Below, piece by piece: positions 10,712-22,631 of a DNA stretch of 64,000 bases. Location of the stretch: contig JAHRBS010000010.1 of the NCBI GenBank assembly GCA_024305745.1, positions 937,501 to 1,001,500 on the forward strand, given 5' to 3'. Source of the DNA: Polyporus tsugae. Taxonomy: Eukaryota; Basidiomycota; Agaricomycetes; Polyporales; Polyporaceae. The position numbers and the translations under genes were made by a program. Below the pieces are notes generated by a model. It worked only from the letters and a program-made list of their open reading frames with translations, was not told the DNA's origin and made no database searches. Within the stretch, counting starts at the first letter, position 1. The number at the start of each line of letters is the position of its first letter.

Positions 10712-12444
10712 ATGGTAACAACGGATTGTGATGGTGATTTGTTGCTGCTCCCTGTTCGCATTTTTGTATGTTGTCTGTTTGGTCAGCACAGATAGCTGGA
10801 TGTGTACGGCTCGGGTTTCTTGTCAGAAGTCGACGGTGCATTGTCTCGTGGTGTCGTACTACGCAGTGTGTATATATGATAATGTGTAAGCAGTCGTGTT
10901 CCAAGTCGACTTCAAGTGAACGTCGGGCCAAGCAGTGTGTCCAGCTTAGGTATTTCCCGCCGTCACCGAAGTCAGTCATATTTTCAATGTTATAATCTTC
11001 TAGCTCACTGGGTGTAAGTATCAACGAATTGGCTCGGTATATTTCAATTGTCGAAGCCTGAACCAGCAGAAGCTGGTAGGGCGCCTGCGCAAAACATACT
11101 CCGTCGAGATGGTTTGGAGGGTCTGGCACTGGCAGCCTTCGAACTGTAGTGTCGCGCAGTCACACTTCATGTCGGCCGTGGCACGCGACCGCACAGACCA
11201 GGGATTGTACCCTCGAGATTCAAAACTCGGTGACTATTTTAACTCCCTGCCAGCATATCGGCGTGTAGATATGGACGGGAAGGAGAGTAATGCTAAAGCT
11301 AGGGGGCGATACCCAATGTTATAAGGTGGGGGAGAAAACGGTATGAAACGGGGCCAGAAATTATCAAACAAAACCTTGAAGCGCGACAAAGTTGCTCGGG
11401 CACTCGCTGCCATTTGTGAGCTGCGTGGAGACACCGTGGTGACGACGCGCCTGTGTCCGGATCCACCCACGAGTTTGCTTTCGGCGCCGCCGCCGCCGTG
11501 CAGGACCAGTATCTGGTGATTCATAGGGATCATCGCGATGTGTCACCACTGGGTGCTGCGTCCGACCCTTGGGTTCCTGGACACCTACACAACCGCTGCC
11601 TGCCGGGGGATCGCACCGCGTGACGTCAGCACGGATGTGCATGCGCACTCTTCCGGGATGAGGATGCGAGTGCGCCATCTAGCTATCGCATATTATTATA
11701 CCTGGGTCCGGCGGAAATGGCGAGTATGCGCCATTTTGCGATAAGGACTGTGCGATTGTAGAATAACAGGGCTTCAGAGGGGTAGATGAGTGTGAATGCA
11801 ATGCCGTACAGGTGTAGCACATTGATCCACCGTGGTGCCAGAGATGTGACCGCCGGTGCGGGTACTACGCTGGGATTTTCCGTATGGTAGTCCAAATTGA
11901 AGATCCAAGCGGTCAAAATGCGTAGCCGTTTGTGCTCCGAAGAGCACGAGAGAGGTCCTTGGAAGAGATGCGTTCGGTTTGTCGAAACCACTATTGCTAC
12001 TACTAGTACTGGCCGCGGCAAACCCATTGGCTGTGCCTTCGGATATAGGCTCGGCGTTTGCCGCAACCTTTGACAGTGGAGCACTCAGCGGCCGCGTCTG
12101 TCTGGTGTTTGACTTACCCTCCTTGACTGCAGCAATGCTCCTCTGCCTTTCTCCTATGAGCCTTTGACCTGGCCCGTTATCTCTGAAGCCCAGGATGTGC
12201 AACTACCATTTGGAGAGCAAGCACCGTTCGGACCATTGGCACGGCGGGACGATCAATGAAAGTAGTACTGTAGAGGAGGTTCTTGCCCAAACACAGACAA
12301 CAATCGAGCAGCGTACGTCACCCACGTATAATCGTGATTCCCTCTCGAAGTTGACCTTGAGCTTGAAAGCTTGGACCTTTGAACCACCATCATCCCTATC
12401 GCCAGTCCCTTTCACCACCACCCACTCATCAGTAACAGACCTCG
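10712..12444. other. Spacer between Q1 and Q2
   Basis: The first 250 bases are the Q1 3' flank and are similar to the Q2 3' flank (shared GCTCGGGTTTCTTG and GAAGTCGACGGTGCATTGTC blocks near 10808-10845 and 14623-14668). The minus strand at 11774-12202 has a 142-codon open frame rich in Ser/Ala (KVAANAEPISEGTANGF), overlapped by another minus frame with a hydrophobic piece; I do not recognise either and do not call a gene. The remainder shows nothing. Confidence 0.4.
12309..12325 (+). promoter_or_regulatory. Conserved Q-promoter box, copy 2
   Basis: Identical 17-base copy of the block at 8563-8579, 120 bases before the Q2 start codon, containing TACGTCA. Confidence 0.5.
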
Positions 12445-14550
12445 ATGGGCCAGAGGCACCAAGCTTTCCTCATCGCCCGTGTTCGCCCCCACGGTGCTCA
12501 GCCCAGCGATCCAGGACAGAGACGTTGCATAGCAGCTTTCCACCACCAGTGGTGCTATGGCAGTCTCCCGCTGCTCGCCATGCATCGCCTCATCACGCTC
12601 ATCAGCCACCCAGAGAATGCCGCTGTGGTTCGTGCTGAGGTCCGGGCAATTGACGGGCAATACGGCCGGCATGGTGCACAGAACCCCCAAATTCCTGACG
12701 TCCCTTGCCCGTACGCTGCGTCTCTCTTGGGCTCGGCGTGGACTACGGATTTGGAGGCTGGTCAGGAGATGTACACCTCTGGGGTAACGTTGGAACAAGC
12801 TCTTTTGCCCGCTTGGTTGGGCTGCTGGGATGGACGTGAGTGATGAAGGCCCTTTCAGCCCGATTGTTGCTGATCAGAGTCGCCGGACCCACGCAGACAA
12901 CGACGACGGCATCTCCATACTAGACATCACTGAGCCTGACCACCCCGCCTACTGCTTCCTCCGCCGGTCCGAAGGTGTTCTAGACGCATATGGATACCTA
13001 AGTGCATACTATCCCGTCGGCAAGTATAAAGCCTCTCTGCCTACGGGCAGCGTAAATGAGAGTGCAAGGAAGGCTGAGGACGTCGGTGAGGATGATACCG
13101 AAGGCGAAGGTGATAGTGAAGACGGTGAGTACTTCTTCTTCGGCGGAATGCGAGTCAATATTGAAACGTGGCCAACCCAGAGTCTTACTATCAACGCAAC
13201 GAGGAAGTGCACGAGCGACACAGGTTACAGTTCATCCAAGCTCTTGAAGGTGTTCCCTACATCAGTGCAGACCTCTTACGCGAGGCTTGGCCCAATGTTC
13301 GCTTCCGGGACTCCCGACGTTCTCTTGCCCCTTCGACAACGATAGGAGTTGCAGAGGTGAACACACTGTCTGGTCCTCCATCCCTTGTCGACTTGACCCT
13401 GGACATCGCCGTGAAATGCTCCCTTGACACTGAGGATGCAAGTGACGTGGAGCGACTCATCTTACTCCCGGGGAAGGCGCCAGAAATCAAGAATGTCCTC
13501 CGCAGCCTCAACCCGTTTCCTGATTCTGGCACCCAGCTCCTCGTCCGCGTACTGTCGGAGCTGAAGGAGGGTGTTCGAGTCAACCTCTCCAACTTCCAGC
13601 TCTCTGGCACCCAACTTATCGAGGTTCTGTCTGGCTGTGCAGAAGTCGGATTTCTGGATATATTGTTCAACAGTATCCTCGTTGTGGACGATGTCCTGAA
13701 ACTGCTTGATGCAGCTCCTACCCTTCGCCGTCTCGTGATGATCGGGTGCTCCTCTATCGCTGACGCGCATATACTCGCTCTAGTGCAAGACAAGCTGTCT
13801 CGCTTCAAATCTCTGGAAGGCCTCTTCCACCCTGCATTCCTCACCGTCGAGAAGCCGGACCCCTACCCTACTGCCTTCACGTTCGTGAACGCGAGGGACA
13901 GCGGCAACCTAGCCTGCGCTTCCCTACCATTCTTCATCCCAGCGCAAGTCATCCAGGTGCTGATCGACGTCCTCCCATGGAAGGATGCAAAGGAGAACCG
14001 CTACATCATGGACGCCTCTTTGCCCTTGGTGGGGTTTTCCGCGTTTCATGGCGGAACGCGCACGCCGGACGAAAAGTTTGGTCAATGAGCGGTCGTATCC
14101 ATGCCGTTCCTTTCCATCCGAATCCCTTGCGGCCAAAAGGACTTCTGGGTATTCGTCTTGTCCCGCGCCTCCAAGTTTTGTTTCACCAGGAAGAAGAACA
14201 CGTGGGGCTTCGTGCACTTCACTAGGTCTGAAGAAGAACCCAGTGGCGACGCACCGAGTCCGGTGACCGAAAACGCTCCGACGCGACAGAGGATGCAAGT
14301 CCAAAAGCTCGGATGCTCGGGTCGTCTCTACGACCTGCGAGGCTTCTTGGAGTGCATGGCGAGCGAGGGGCGCCCGATGCCGTCCGAGGCTGCGGTGAAG
14401 GAGCTGGAATGCATCTTGTACAAGAAGCATCGCAAGACGGGCAAGTTCTACTGCCCGCTCATGCAGGAGGAGGATGCGCAGGAGATAGAGCCGACGGGGA
14501 GCAATCGTCGTTTTGGTGAGCGGTATGATGAGATGGGATTCAGATTGTGA
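12445..14550 (+). CDS. Q2: MGQRHQAF-family protein, paralogue of Q1, same in-frame TGA
   Basis: Second full copy of the Q family. Exons 12445-12835, 12897-13124 and 13181-14550, with intron phases equal to Q1 (phase 1 at both). N-terminal MGQRHQAFLIARVRPHGAQ, acidic linker longer than in Q1, LRR-like middle (PTLRRLVMIGCSSIADAHI) and the conserved C-terminal part (GFLECMASEGRPMPSEAAVK, FYCPLM). Codon 509 is TGA (14086-14088), again directly after KFGQ, and the frame stays open in phase for a further 153 codons to the TGA at 14548-14550. An ATG at 14101 could start a separate short product, but Q1 has GTG at that place, so this start is not conserved. Protein is 508 aa, or 662 residues with readthrough. 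Function unknown. Confidence 0.7.
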
Positions 14551-15092
14551 TCTGTGGCTCCCCGGACGTACGCGTCTCTGCGTTTTGTCCGTTTGCTCAG
14601 TAGGGATAGCCGTGTGTGTTCGGCTCGGGTTTCTTGCCATCTTATGTCTGAAGTCGACGGTGCATTGTCTTGTGGTGTCATGTGCACATCGTACTACAGA
14701 TGATGATGTATGTACACTAGTCGTGTCAATAAAAGTCGGCTGTGAGCGAACATCGAATTATCCAAGGTACCCCATGAGGAAGACAAGGACGAGCCCTCTG
14801 GAAAATCTACCAGTTCAGTGTCAAGTTGCCACCGATTGCCCCAAATTTATTTGCAAATTTGAACCAACAACGTGGTAGATGATTGATGTGTTGACAAAGT
14901 GTGTCGAACCCTTGTTCGGGGTGGCGGGTGTTGTTTGCGATGATTACCCGCGTGTGGTGCGTTACACCTGTGTTACACAGCACGGACATGACACATGAGC
15001 GATCACCTATGGAGTACAGCTGTGCACACATTATAGAATACACCTCGACTGTGTTGACAGCCACCAACCACAATACTATGCCATGGCAACAT
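14551..15092. other. Converging 3' flanks of Q2 and S-B
   Basis: About 540 bases between the ends of two convergent genes. The first half matches the Q1 3' flank; a polyadenylation-like AATAAAA is at about 14737. No gene seen. Confidence 0.5.
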
Positions 15093-16017
15093 CTACATGC
15101 TTCTGTCAAACAGCTGGGAAACGATAATATCTGTGAATCGTGATCGATAGTGAGCCTCATGACACAAGCAGATGATGATCAGTCTTACCTCCCAGCCCAT
15201 CCACGATTCCCTTCAAATCCGGTACGCGAGTCCTCATAGCAGTCAACCATCTGAGAGCCCTGCTCCTATCTATCGGAGGGACCGCTTGTCTGCCTGAAGC
15301 TTGGATGAATAAAGGGCCCGGAACATTTATGACGAAGTGGACAATGCATACCTGCAGTGGGAACTGCTGTTGGCAACGCCTGGGCTGCTTCGTCGCGGGC
15401 TCTGGGCTTCTGTGTCCGACGCACCGCCTCGGTTGAACTCTGAGAACAAGTTCATGAGTACAGTATTCAGTTAGAGTAGAACTCCAGACAACTCACATAG
15501 AAATCTTTGTTCTTCGCCTGGACGATCTTATCGAAATCGCGGAACTCCCCACAAACATCGGTGCATGGGAAGTACCGCGACCACTTCTGGTTATGCAACT
15601 CCACGTCCATGGCAGACGCCCCACTCCGGCACCTATGGGGACAAGCTTCACGTTATGACGGTGTTTATGTAGCCCAACGGATATGCATTCAACTCACTCC
15701 TGAATTTTGTCCTTCATGCGATTCAACTCTCCAGGTTGGACGCGCTCGAAGTAGTCTCGCTGTTGCGGGGTGAGGCTTGTAATGTACTTCTCCCAGGAGT
15801 CCAGGACAGCGATTAATGTGTTATACCGGGCAGGGGTTGCGCAGTAGGAAGTGTACACCGCGGTTGCAGCCACGCCTACGGTGCTAAGGGTAAAGGAGAA
15901 GAGGGTGAGGATATTGGTGGTGGAGCCCACCGGATCCGAGACGATTGACATGACCTCAACCTCAGGCTGAAGGAGATGCTTCGCATGAGTATTTGGAATG
16001 AGCGACGGACTTCCCAT
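15093..16017 (-). CDS. S-family small membrane-type protein, copy B (five exons, 230 aa, intact)
   Basis: Paralogue of S-A. Exons 16017-15698, 15632-15497, 15439-15352, 15299-15189 and 15130-15093 join in frame with phases 2, 0, 1, 1 and no stop, which validates the shared gene structure. The first exon encodes a hydrophobic segment (ILTLFSFTLSTVGVAATAVY, about residues 38-57), then the signature YTSYCATPARYNTL..LDSWEKYITSLTPQQ...F....PGELNRM. The later exons are polar and Arg-rich; exon 4 ends VPDLKGIVDGLG, like TLKGIVNTLKG in copy C. The ATG at 16017 is chosen; a GTG lies two codons earlier. Divergent partner is K2, which is broken. Function unknown; a membrane-anchored or channel-like small protein is possible, but only hydrophobicity supports that. 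Confidence 0.65.
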
Positions 16018-16792
16018 TGACACACCTCAAGTAAAGAGTGGTGCAAAAACGAGAGTGGACGTAGTAAAACAATGGCAGGCAGTAGAGAGAGCTCGGTTCA
16101 CCGCAGTCGGAGTCGTGGCCAGCCAAGGACTGATGAGGTGCTGCCGGTTGCAGTGTACGACTTTAACATGGTTGGGCAGTCCTTATATTCAGTGGATTCT
16201 GGTAGCTGGGAAACCGAGATACCAGCTGGTATGGCACTTGGAGTTATTCGTGCGTCCGTGGAATATGCGGAGGTTACGAGCAGGGGTCCATCGCCAAGGC
16301 TGAACGCGCGCCCAACATGTCAATGTAATCTAGAATAGGCAATATGAAGCGTGCTGCTGGCTTTTTGCCGCTGGCCGTTCACATGCACCCACATGAGGTT
16401 TCGTACGACTTTGACCACCGGTGACAGCCAACGACAACAACACGAGCCTCCAGTACAATGGCGGTGATTCAGACAACAAAGGAGCATTTGTTTTGAGGAC
16501 AGGCCCTGTGCACAGTCACCGACCCGAAGTCTAGCCACGGAACAAGTTGCGAGGCCACAGAGAACTTCGTGGGTGCGCGTAGGTCCGTATTACAAACTCC
16601 GGGAAGTCGGAGTCGCCGCACATTCGCCCTCGGATGGCAACAAAGTTAGAACTCCGCTCCATTTACATTGTTCTGACTTTGAAACCGTCCTTGGCATTCA
16701 ACATGGACTCGACGATTCGTATTGTTTGATAAAACTCCCCACCCCCCTCATTCTCCTCATTTCCACATTCTCTGGCCTATTTGTTTCGTAAA
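16018..16792. promoter_or_regulatory. Shared divergent promoter region, S-B / K2
   Basis: 775 bases between divergent start codons. It contains the K promoter box at 16668-16684 and the TACAAACTCCGGGAA block near 16590 shared with the K1 flank. A TATA-like CTTATATTC lies at about 16182. No coding sequence supported. Confidence 0.5.
16668..16684 (+). promoter_or_regulatory. K-gene promoter box, K2 copy
   Basis: TTGTTCTGACTTTGAAA, 109 bases before the K2 start codon. The same 17 bases occur at 29925-29941 on the minus strand, 97 bases before the K3 start; K1 has a diverged version. ACTCCGC just upstream is also shared. Confidence 0.55.
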
Positions 16793-18161
16793 ATGGCGCA
16801 AGGGGCTGTTGAGGAGTACCACGATCTAGTTGCTCAGCTTCACCCTGTTGAGATTGCCTGGCGGGATCGTCAGCAATATCTCGAGTCACGAGGATACCTA
16901 CTCCGAGCTCGTTACCGACCAGGATGGGTCGCCTCTTGGAAGTTGGACCCGAGCATTAAACCTTACTACGCGGAAGACTTTCCGAAGGCACATGTGAGTG
17001 ACATCGTGTTCTGTAGGACAAACGAAGCACTGATCTCAAGCCAGCTGTTGCACCCCCACCTCATGGATGCGACAAGGGTGTCCGATGGCAAACTCGTTCT
17101 TATGAAGCAAATTGCTACGGAATCATTGGAGTTGAAGATAGCTACCAACTTTTCCTCTCCGACCATGCGAGAGGATCCTCGTAATCATTGCATACCCGTG
17201 TTGGATGTTTTCCCCGACGAGGACAATCCCGGTAAATCGTACCTCGTGATGCCCTTCTTGCGTTATGTGGATGAACCTTCCTTCGAATCTATTTGAAGCA
17301 TGCTCGAATGCGGCGAGCAACTTCTCGAGGTGCGTCTACTTTCATCCCCCTCGGCAACTACTGACAATACGTTAGGGCCTGGCATTCCTTCACGAGCACG
17401 GCGTGGCGCATCGGTATGTACGTCGCATTCGAACGTGTCTTAATGTTCATTTGTCTGCACGCAGGGACTGCACGTACAAGAATGTCATGATGGACGCAAC
17501 GGCTATGTATCCATTAGGCTTTCATCCCCTTCGCTTGGATCGTTTACCACACAACTTGAGGCGATGGGCACCAGTACGATCTCGTGATCAGGTGCCTGTT
17601 ACCTACTACTTCGTCGACTTTGGTATATCTTCTTGGTTTCAACCGGGCGACACGGACAGGCTCGTCGTTGGTGAATCTGGCCTAGACCAAGATGTTCCAG
17701 AGCTATCGAACGACATCTCCTACGACCCATTCAAGGTAGACATCTTCGTCCTGGGGAACCTGTTCCGTGAGCACTTCACCGACGTGAGTCCAATGCTTCT
17801 CAGCAGCTTGCATGTAGGCCTGACCAACCCGCTAGAAATTCACCAACCTTGACTTCTTGGCCCCACTGCTTCGGCAGATGACCAACAACGAACCCACACT
17901 CCGTCCGACCGCCGCTGAGGCACTCCAACGCTGGAAGACATTGTGTAGCGGCACGTGGGGTTTGCAGCGTCTCTGGCGACCTCGGCCTCGCGACGCCAAC
18001 TTTGCCGTTCAGATGGCTGCTGATGTTTTCTCCTTGGTGAGTTCCACTTCTCGTCACCCGGAGCTGCTGATCACCATGTGTTGATCCCTAACTTAGCTCT
18101 GTATGATCTACAGGTTTCTGTTCTCAGTGCTTCTCTAAGCCGGGGTGCTGGTCATTCCTGA
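16793..18161 (+). pseudogene. Kinase-like K2, broken by a nonsense codon in exon 2
   Basis: Paralogue of K1 and K3 with identical exon plan: 16793-16993, 17045-17329, 17376-17413, 17465-17783, 17836-18036 and 18114-18161. N-terminal WRDRQQYLESRGYLLRARYR, lysine in LVLMKQI, HRDCTYKN catalytic loop across exons 3 and 4, FVDFGIS, and RPTAAEAL are all kept. At 17294-17296 the codon aligned with CAA (Gln) of K3 is TGA, within ..PSFESI-stop-SMLECGEQLLE. Everything after it remains in frame and well conserved, so the damage is a single recent lesion. Intron 1 is 51 nt without a stop, so retention would not alter the frame. If the stop is real, the product is about 150 aa and lacks the catalytic loop. 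A base-call error cannot be excluded from sequence alone. Confidence 0.75.
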
Positions 18162-18490
18162 TGTTGCTCTACTACATACTCGCTATCTTTACTGCTCGTC
18201 GTCTGTTGTTCTGATGTAGATTGATACGTTGTAACATCATTGTTTGCTGAATATCGCAGAACTTGCCACACAAGTAGTGTTGATTCTGCTAATGGGCACA
18301 GCACGTGGACACATCACAACTTAAAGGACGAGAACGGGACGGGGGGTGGGGAGAAAACAAGTTCATTGGATGGTTCGAGCACAATGGCGATTCGCTCGTG
18401 CCGTCAGTATTACATACAATCGATACAGTCGAGCATAGTCCCGGCGGTGCGGTGGGAGGTCTCGTCTACAGTGAGTGAATTCTCAGCACG
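18162..18490. other. 3' flank of K2
   Basis: No gene seen; the stretch should hold the K2 terminator. Short frames on both strands have no recognisable similarity. Confidence 0.4.
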
Positions 18491-19210
18491 GCTTCTCTTC
18501 GCGTCCACAGCCCTTTCGGCAACGACTATCACGTGGCATCCCTTGTACGAAGCTCCACCATGCGATTGTCATTGTTGGGTGATGCACGGGACGTCACCCG
18601 GAAGAGAAGCCTGGGACTCGGGCGGTCGGCGCGTCCCTAGGCGAGATGTCAGTTTGAAAGCATCTATGGCCGCAAATTTCAAACGTACCGCGATCAGATG
18701 GCCACGAAGCGTGAATAGGACACCGGAGAGGTTTTCGCGCTCGCTTGTGGTTTTGGTGAGCCGAACAGTCGTCGTGCATAGCCTGGAATAACGTATCCCT
18801 GATACTATGCTTTATAAGACGCCGCGAGGCTAGCCCAAGGCAGAGCGGCAACAATCGGATCCAAATGGTGCTCATGCGGACATCGTGCGATGAGATGCAG
18901 GGCGTAAGGATGTGTGTAATGCTTGAGACTCCTGCTCGAGCGCGCTGAGCACCGCTACTTGCCAACAGAGCACAGGGTGCCCTATACATTGCGTTCCTGT
19001 GGCAACTCGGCCGACAATAAGTAAGTAGCAGATCTTTCACGCGAATTGGCCGCCCTTCCGAGTTAGTTTCAGCCGTGACGGAGAAGTCAGACATGGATAA
19101 CGTACGTGCGTGTTCTTCTTATGCGCGTGGCCGTCCCTTGTGCGAACCTGGAGGCTTTGATTACAGCGGGTGGGTATTTGAACGAACTTGCTCCCATACG
19201 TACACATCGG
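18491..19210 (+). pseudogene. X2: degenerate segment matching X1
   Basis: Second copy of the X segment, in the same position relative to its kinase gene as X1. Shared landmarks are CGCGTCCACAGC (about 18511), TTGTACGAAGCTCC (about 18544) with the reading HPLYEAP, a decayed stretch around 18600-18660 aligning with ARCQ/KCQLE of X1, and GTCCCTTGTGCGAACCTGG near 19132. No continuous frame; frames and stops differ from X1. Origin unknown. Confidence 0.4.
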
Positions 19211-22200
19211 GGACAATGAGCGGGGCCATCGGAGGCTGTTGGATAGGGTCCGCGGCGCCAGGTGCATTCGCCAGAGGACATCGTCACTCCGGACATTAGT
19301 AACTGGAGAGATAAACGTACACTGTCAAACGTGATTCGCTCGGATGACCTTCGACTCGAATGCTAGAGCCTCAGGCAGAGGACAGGTCACCGCCGCAGGC
19401 GGCACCGAAGGCTGTCGTCACGAAGTTGGAAGGCACCCTGAACATTTCAGTTCACAGCTAGATGTCCGAGTGGTAGATGCGGGCTTTCAGGGAGGCGTGG
19501 TTATCGCTCGAGATCGAAAGGACGCGCAAAGAGAGGTTACAGCCAAGAGGAGGAGTTGGCCAAAACCGTTTTCGGATACTGCTATGTTTTGTAGTTAACT
19601 GTCACGAGGAAGAAGGTGTTCTGCTTGAGTGCATCCAAGGCTAGAATTTCCCACAAAACTCTCGCACCCTCGACTTCTCGCCAAATAGCTATTTAATGGT
19701 GAATGAGCTTTCGCAAACCCGCTCCTAATTGGACCCATTGACAAACGCACCTTCCGCCAACGACCTCGAGCCATAATTAATTTGTGGACTGGTTCTTGTG
19801 CCCTGGGACGCAACCGTCGACCGACGACGACATCTGGAATCACAGCGACAAGCCGGGTTTGAGTCCGAGCGGCGAGGAAGGTCAACCCATGGCCCAGGCT
19901 GCCATCGAGAACCATTCTCTGGAGAGGCTGGAGTTGATTCTGCAAAGGTTTACAAACAGCGCAGTTCGAACGAGATTAGCCTGAGATTCGAGAAAGGCCG
20001 CGGCCGCTGAATGGCTCGTAAACATAAGCGTCAGCGACAACAGAAACAACTCGCCCGCCCGCGTTGGTGCAGACTCGGCAATGGCCGTGATCGGCGATGT
20101 CACGACAGGAAACGTGTGGCGCCAGCGAAGTCTTGTCCAGATCCGAGGTGCACATGTTTCTCCTCAGGACCTCAGATAACTTGTATCCTCCGAAACTAAA
20201 CTATCCGCCTACGACTCCCAGTGGGCACGAGTCCACGCAGGTCGACTTTATGCGCAGAAGATCTTGGAAGTTTTATGTGGACCTCTCGAGCCTGTCTCAG
20301 AGCGCGGCGGACGAGTGGGACGTGTCGCTGTCATGATCAGCGGTGTCCACGTCCCTGACGGCCTTCGGAAATCCTCAAGCGGACCAATTCGACGTTCCGC
20401 CGCCGGGACCGCACGTCCGCATACGTGCCTCCGAGAATGGCTCTCAGTGCTGCGGTCCGCAGGCGACTTGGGGACAACTTACAAGCCTGAGACTCGCGCC
20501 GTTGTTCCGACTACTTCCATACATGTACTTAGTACTTGGACGTCGCTTCGCGAGCGCTCGGAAGGCAACTGGAAGGTTAGCTCCGCCTCCCGAGCTCGGT
20601 GCCAGAGGGGTGCCGGTGCTGGTCCACGGACTCATGGAGCTCTCGAGGTTGGGAACACGAAGGTCGGGCGGTTCCGTATCGCGACAACACAAGCTACCGA
20701 GCATTGATACTGATATGGGTACTGCCGGATGGTAAGTACTTATACCGGAGGCCCTCGGGAGCACGGGTGGCACGGGCACTAGCTACTTAGTGGGATCTGA
20801 GAGGAGTCGTAAGTAGACTACGGTGGCAGAAACGAGTGCCTGGTCGTCCTCGAAGTCGAGCTAGTCAAGCTAAGTAGTCAAGCTATCACGAGCCTGGAGA
20901 TTGAATGAACTGTCCGCACTAACGTCTGCAGGCGGCGCCGGCACTCTCCAAGGTGCTCAACGTCGACTTGGCATGGTCGTCCCGGACAAGCCGACGCGCT
21001 TGTCGCAGCCAAGGCACCGACTCGCGACTCGCCGAGCGTCCCGGTGAGCGTCTTCCGACAGTACACTGTACCTAGTACTCACTTATAACTCAGTACTGTA
21101 TGTACCCAGCGAGACGCGGTGAGAACCTCGACCGCACAGGCCGGCGCTCGGGACTTCGGGAAGCTCGAATCCCGTCGACGCCGACGCCGCATTCAAGTGG
21201 AAGAACTTGAAGATGCAGCGGTGGCGCGGGGGAATTCGACAAAGAAGTCATCCGGCGTCCTATGTAGGATCTGGCGGCAACCCATATGTACCATATGACC
21301 TCTGAACGGACAGCTGAAACGCCTTCTGCGCGGGTTCGCTGAGCTTGGACTGCTTGGTTCATCCACTTGCAGGTGCGGATCGGAGGGAGGAGCACGCTGT
21401 CGTGAGCGTCCCGGGCTGGTCATCTGCGCGGAGATGGTTGAGCTCCCGCTAATGCGTCCGACATCGTCTGCGGGCGTGCAATGGTGAGTCTAGCGTCCCA
21501 TGAAGGTGAACAGTTTCGTCGAGGAACTGTTACTTGGGGTTCTCATTGTACGACATCGATACGAATGGGGGGCAGGAGAAACTCTGCTCGTAGCCCTGGA
21601 AGATAATGCCATGGAGATTATGGATCACGATCATACGAACCCCGTGGAGGAGAAATCATGCAGGAAGAAGATCCAGGATGTCATGCTTATTGAGAGCGGA
21701 GACGTGTATGGCAGGGCGGCGTGTGAGCGGGGTGTGCTGGTGGGAAACAACATTGAATGATTCTCGGAGCATGTGTGTGGAATATATAGATGTGCGTGTG
21801 ATATGAGCGAGAGTCCGACACGGCGTGATACGGGGCGCAGCAAAGGCGGAAGCCTGTAGGGAAGCAGAAGGGAAGACCATGATTCAGGACGGCGCGCTGG
21901 TATGCAGTTGCGAGGGGAAGCGAAACTAAGGGTGGGGGCGTTGCGTACAGTACTTTGAGTGGAGTCAAAGTCAAAGTTACCACAATCAGAGAACGGAACA
22001 TACACTTTCCAGTTTAAAAACACAACACGATGATAGAAGTCAAGGTATGTGAGATGGATGGAGGGGATGTCTGGGGAACGAAGGAGCCAGATGATGAGTT
22101 TGAGGCAATGAGGCTTTTAGAACGCAAAACCCCGACAGTCCGTAAGTATGCGAAGCAAGCCCCAAGACCAGTGCAGCAGTGTCAAATGACGAGAGACTGC

Positions 22201-22631
22201 CCCAGCGTCGCGAGGATGAGATGGGCCGAGGTGACCCTACACAGTGCAAAAAGCACCGCGATCCACAACAGGCGCCAGCACCGACCTCGCAATCAGCAAT
22301 TCCGCACTGCCCTGCCTCCAGACTTCCATCGCGGCGTCGCCCGGCTCCATTCCCCCCGCGAGAACTACGCTCGGCACTCTCCCGGGAGGGGGTTGTCGCT
22401 AGGGGCGCGATGGGCGCGATGCATCGTCGTCGGGGCCCGGGGGAAGAGTCCGCGGAGAAAGAGATGGTGGTATAAGCGTCGAGCGTCGCCGTGTCGTTTG
22501 TAAGTTGTGCGAATGATGATTAGGTTATGATAGTGATACACTGATAGTACACTGGTGAGGTGATGTCGATGAGGGGTGGGCATTGCTTCTGTGATATGTA
22601 TGAAGGGGACGTTGTGGCGTGCGGAGCGCAC
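19211..22631. other. Gene-poor stretch
   Basis: Three and a half kilobases with many short, mutually overlapping open frames on both strands and no recognisable family. Between 20.5 and 21.1 kb the motif AGTACT and close variants recur (for example about 20526-20536, 20742-20750, 21070-21100), which may mark an old element. A plus-strand frame at 21500-21760 (86 codons, acidic) and a minus frame at 21631-22023 overlap each other; neither is convincing. The last part is the 3' flank of the next gene. Confidence 0.4.

Noticed and set aside
17294..17296. Selenocysteine or readthrough at the K2 TGA
   Set aside because: K1 and K3 have ordinary sense codons here and no paralogue shares the TGA, unlike the Q genes; simple nonsense is more likely.
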